In this document: piece after piece, positions 61,451 through 64,000 of the stretch
Layout of the letters: each line of letters begins with the position of its first letter
Numbering within the stretch: position 1 is the first letter of the stretch
DNA from: Desulfofustis glycolicus DSM 9705
GTDB taxonomy: Bacteria > Desulfobacterota > Desulfobulbia > Desulfobulbales > Desulfocapsaceae
NCBI RefSeq assembly: GCF_900130015.1
Contig: NZ_FQXS01000021.1
Coordinates: forward strand, 1-64,000
Direction: 5' to 3'
DNA: 64,000 nucleotides
Program-made: the position numbers and the translations under genes
Notes under the pieces: generated by a model
Database searches by the model: none
Seen by the model: only the letters and a program-made list of their open reading frames with translations
What the model was told of the DNA's origin: nothing

Positions 61451-61591
61451 AGGAGCTTGAAAAATTAGGAATTTCGTTCAAAATCAAGGCGCGCAAGAAA
61501 ATTTTACCGCGGGCATGTGTATAATATTCCAAGGAAAAATGTGACTGCGTAACGATGATATTGGGCGGAATAACAATTTTTCAAGGTTTCC
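61451..61591 (+). repeat. Family A palindromic element, copy A5
   Basis: About 141 bp upstream of the GntR gene. Ends GGAGCTTGAAAAATT and AATTTTTCAAGGTTTCC. Centre differs slightly (AAGGAAAAATGTGACTGCG). It ends 157 bases before the GntR start, the largest distance among the five. Confidence 0.85.
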
Positions 61592-61693
61592 ATCAATTGT
61601 CGTAGAGGCAGGTTATAATCGAGCCATGGCGCCGATGCAATGAGATCCTCGATCGCCGGTGCGTTTGGTGCCGTCTGGTCGTCCAGAGGTCGC

Positions 61694-61722
61694 TTGCATC
61701 TTTTCACCCGTTGTCCTATATT
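61694..61722 (+). promoter_or_regulatory. Promoter of the GntR gene
   Basis: -35 TTGCAT, 17-base spacer, -10 TATATT, giving a start near 61729, only 20 bases before the ATG. Confidence 0.6.
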
Positions 61723-61731
61723 ATCGATAAT
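61720..61731. promoter_or_regulatory. Possible autoregulatory operator of the GntR gene
   Basis: ATTATCGATAAT is a perfect 12-base palindrome over the -10 and start point, placed where a GntR repressor could block its own promoter. Confidence 0.4.
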
Positions 61732-61748
61732 TTTTCTGCGGAGGTGTT

Positions 61749-62408
61749 ATGGCCACCACAAAAGTGGTTCGCAAGAGTCTGAAAGATCAGGTCAAGAAAA
61801 TCCTCATCGAGCGCATCGTCGAGGGGACCCTGGTGCCGGGAGACCGCATCAAGGAGCTGCAGGTCGCAAAAGAGCTGGGCACCAGTCAGGCGCCGGTGCG
61901 GGAGGCTATCCGGTGCCTGGAAACTCTGGGCTACATCGATCATATTCCCCATGTCGGGGCGATGGTCAAAAATTTCAATCGCCGGGAGCTGGAAGAGGCT
62001 TACCAGGTCCGTGAGGCTGTTGAAGTGTTTGCCGTTGCCGGCCTGGAGGAGACGTGCGACGAGGAGGCGTGCGCCCCGCTGCTCGCCGTATTGGAACGGT
62101 GTCTTACCGACATGCAAACAGCCGTTGCGCAGCGTGAGATTCAGTTGTTGACCAAGGCCGACAACCGGTTTCACCGGGCAATTGTCGAATTTTCCGGCAA
62201 CACGACCATGGTTTCGGTGTGGGATTCGCTGAAAATCCAGGTCCAGGTGGTCGGTACCCTGGTTGAAGCGGCCATGCCGCTGCAAACCATCTACGAACTG
62301 CACCCGCCGATCGTTGGCGCCCTCCGGCAGCAGCGCAGCCGCGATGCTGCCGCCTTGCTGACGGACCACTATCGCACCATCAAGACATTCTGGGGCAGGA
62401 GCGACTGA
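61749..62408 (+). CDS. GntR family transcriptional regulator, FadR/FCD type
   Basis: A 219-residue regulator. The winged helix is at about 10-75 (RIVEGTLVPGDRIKELQVAKELGTSQAPVREA read as GTLVPGDRIKE and TSQAPVREAI). The C-terminal FCD effector domain has the metal-site pattern with DNRFHRAIVEFSGN and TDHYRTI. Members usually respond to organic acids or sugar acids. Target genes are not evident; the sensor kinase gene follows after 162 bases. GGAGG precedes the start. Confidence 0.9.
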   Translation: MATTKVVRKSLKDQVKKILIERIVEGTLVPGDRIKELQVAKELGTSQAPVREAIRCLETLGYIDHIPHVGAMVKNFNRRELEEAYQVREAVEVFAVAGLEETCDEEACAPLLAVLERCLTDMQTAVAQREIQLLTKADNRFHRAIVEFSGNTTMVSVWDSLKIQVQVVGTLVEAAMPLQTIYELHPPIVGALRQQRSRDAAALLTDHYRTIKTFWGRSD

Positions 62409-62570
62409 GCCGGAAACGAACGTGTCTGCCGGTGCCCACAGGTGTGCTTTCCCCTTGCCCTGGCTGCGTGCCTGTGATACACGGGAAGATGAGTGCTGCG
62501 ATGTGTCAATGTTCCAAGGTAGTTACCTGGTCCTCTTGAAAACGGCTCGCATCCTGACAATCATGTTGCC

Positions 62571-64000
62571 ATGATCCTTGATCTGATCAAAAATATCGCC
62601 CTGCTTGTCACCCTGGCCGTCGGGTTACGGTTTCTCGGCTACCGTTTCGAGCAGCGCCGTGCCGTTTTCCTGGTCATGGCCGGCGGCCTCTTCGGCCTGG
62701 TCGGCGTTGTTGGCATGATGACACCGCTGCAGTTTGCGCACGGTATCATCTATGACGGCCGATCAATCGTGCTGAGTCTGGCCGGGTTGTTCGGTGGTCC
62801 GGTGGTGGCGGCGATAGCGGCGCCGATCTGCGCGGCGTATCGTTTCTATCTCGGCGGTCCTGGAGCGATTCCCGGTATTGCGGTGATCGTGGAAGCGGCC
62901 GCCCTGGGCGTCGCTCTCTTCTACCTGCGCCGACGTGATGACCGCTGGGTGAGCCCGTTGCCCCTGCTGCTCTTCGGGGGCGTGGTGCATGCGGTGATGC
63001 TTGGTCTGCAGCTGCTCATCCCCGGAGTGGGCCCTGAGATCGTCAGGCGGATCGGTCCGAGTGTCATGATCTTTTTTCCGCTCGCCTTTTTGCTGATCGC
63101 CCAGATTTTTCTCGAAGTTGAGCGCCGGCGGCAGGCCGAGAAAGGGCTCAGGGAGAGCGAAGCGTATTATCGCAGCCTGTTCGAGTACAACCAGGTGCCG
63201 ATGCTTATTATCGATCCGGACCGGTTGACCATCGTCGATGCCAACCCGGCCGCCGTCGATTTCTATGGCTGGCCGCGGGAACAGCTGTGCGGTATGCCGG
63301 TTGCCCATATCGACACCCTCTCCGAGGATCGGATCAAGACCGGCTTTGACGCGGCCAGGCAGAGCCAGCGATACCATGCAATGCTGCAGCACAGACTGGC
63401 CGACGGTTCGCTCCGTGATGTCGATTTGTATAGCGGTCCGATCCGCGTCGGCGGGCGCGACCTACTCTATGCCCTGATCTACGATATTTCCGAGCGCATC
63501 CTAGCCGAAGAGCAGGTACGGCAGCGTGAGGCATACCTGCGGGCGCTGATCCAGGCCTCACCGATGGCGGTTATCGGGCTGAACACCGAGGGTACGGTTT
63601 TGTCCTGGAACAGCGGTGCCGAGACAGTGTTCGGCTGGCGGGAAGACGATGTGGTCGGTAGACCTGTTCCCTTTATCGCGCCGGGGCAGGAAGATGAGTT
63701 TGCTGAGATGCGGCGTCGGATCCTTGCCGGCGAGACCATTTCCCGGCTGGAAGCGTCGCATCGTCGCAAAGACGGCTCACCGGCCGAGGTAAGCCTGTCC
63801 GCGGCACCGGTTGTCGGTGGTGACGGCAGCATTGTCTCGATTGTCGGGCTCATCGAAGATATCTCCCAACGCAAGCAGGCCGAGCGGGAGCACGAACTGC
63901 TCGAGCGACAATTGCTGCAGGCCCGGAAGATGGAGGCAATCGGCCAGTTGGCCGGGGGCGTTGCCCACGACTTCAATAACCTGTTGCAGGTTATCAGCGG
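62571..64000 (+). CDS. 5TM-LYT PAS sensor histidine kinase, truncated by window end
   Basis: The first 476 residues of a membrane histidine kinase. Residues about 1-175 form a 5TMR-LYT module (FEQRRAVFLVMAGGLFGLVG, then DGRSIVLSLAGLFGGPVVA). Two PAS domains follow (about 200-305 and 320-440), then the start of a HisKA domain with the phosphoacceptor His466 in GGVAHDFNN. Kinases ending in AHDFNN are usually hybrid or paired with a regulator. The ATG at 62571 is the first in-frame start giving the helix. The C-terminal ATPase domain is outside the window. Confidence 0.85.
   Translation, partial: MILDLIKNIALLVTLAVGLRFLGYRFEQRRAVFLVMAGGLFGLVGVVGMMTPLQFAHGIIYDGRSIVLSLAGLFGGPVVAAIAAPICAAYRFYLGGPGAIPGIAVIVEAAALGVALFYLRRRDDRWVSPLPLLLFGGVVHAVMLGLQLLIPGVGPEIVRRIGPSVMIFFPLAFLLIAQIFLEVERRRQAEKGLRESEAYYRSLFEYNQVPMLIIDPDRLTIVDANPAAVDFYGWPREQLCGMPVAHIDTLSEDRIKTGFDAARQSQRYHAMLQHRLADGSLRDVDLYSGPIRVGGRDLLYALIYDISERILAEEQVRQREAYLRALIQASPMAVIGLNTEGTVLSWNSGAETVFGWREDDVVGRPVPFIAPGQEDEFAEMRRRILAGETISRLEASHRRKDGSPAEVSLSAAPVVGGDGSIVSIVGLIEDISQRKQAEREHELLERQLLQARKMEAIGQLAGGVAHDFNNLLQVIS

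Overview
The window looks like chromosomal DNA of a GC-rich, Gram-negative anaerobe of the Desulfobacterota, most likely a sulfate reducer or relative in the Desulfobulbales. This rests on desulfoferrodoxin, rubredoxin, a many-heme membrane-anchored cytochrome c, SelB, a lipid A pathway using LpxI, and the deltaproteobacterial form of HflX. The species assignment is inference from gene content. I see no rRNA, tRNA, CRISPR array, prophage or intact insertion sequence.

Layout. 0.3-9.7 kb: a GT2-GT39 fusion glycosyltransferase, a chemoreceptor, a DUF2207 membrane protein coupled to a class II fumarase, and a family 6-type DNA glycosylase. 9.8-17.4 kb: an oxygen and superoxide defence island with desulfoferrodoxin, a DOMON protein, SCO, an A2-type cytochrome c oxidase (subunits I-III-IV-II), heme O synthase, a tiny Lys/Cys-rich protein, a flavodoxin-like protein and rubredoxin. 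17.6-25.7 kb: a COG2509 flavoprotein, a mnmA-mtaB-cinA-recA run read leftward, and a U32 family protein. 25.9-38.4 kb: class I fumarase coupled to a left-handed beta-helix protein, lon, mltG, then nadE - 12-heme cytochrome - hflX, and a PilZ protein. 38.5-49.4 kb: pyrE with a small zinc ribbon, then an envelope-biosynthesis series (glmS, namZ-like, lpxD, fabZ, lpxA, lpxI, a MurU-AmgK-like fusion, der). 49.8-64 kb: an aminotransferase, a TerB/DnaJ membrane protein with ftsY, mrp, an MBL hydrolase, selB, tilS, a response regulator with an Hpt protein, mpl with a 61-residue partner, a GntR regulator and a truncated 5TM-LYT histidine kinase.

How the genes work together. Three themes stand out. 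(1) A strict anaerobe's oxygen handling: superoxide reductase, rubredoxin as its likely electron donor, and a terminal oxidase with its assembly factors. (2) Cell wall and lipid A supply and recycling: GlmS makes GlcN-6-P, LpxD/LpxA/LpxI and FabZ act in lipid A and fatty acid synthesis, and NamZ, the MurU-AmgK-like fusion and Mpl suggest salvage of MurNAc and murein peptides. (3) Translation and tRNA quality: MnmA, MtaB, TilS, HflX, Der and SelB. Genes are packed tightly, often with 4-base overlaps of start and stop codons.

The most unusual content is between the genes. Three families of dispersed palindromic elements occur here. Family A (five copies, about 142 bp, imperfect palindrome over its whole length) lies immediately upstream of a gene start in all five cases. 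Family B (six copies, GC-rich, mosaic hairpin core with conserved single-stranded flanks) has varied arms that stay complementary. Family C (three copies, about 36 bp) always lies near a B element. Other points of note are a possible ATA start codon for hflX, a JAMM-like metal-binding motif in the HflX N-terminal domain, and several small coupled genes of unknown function.
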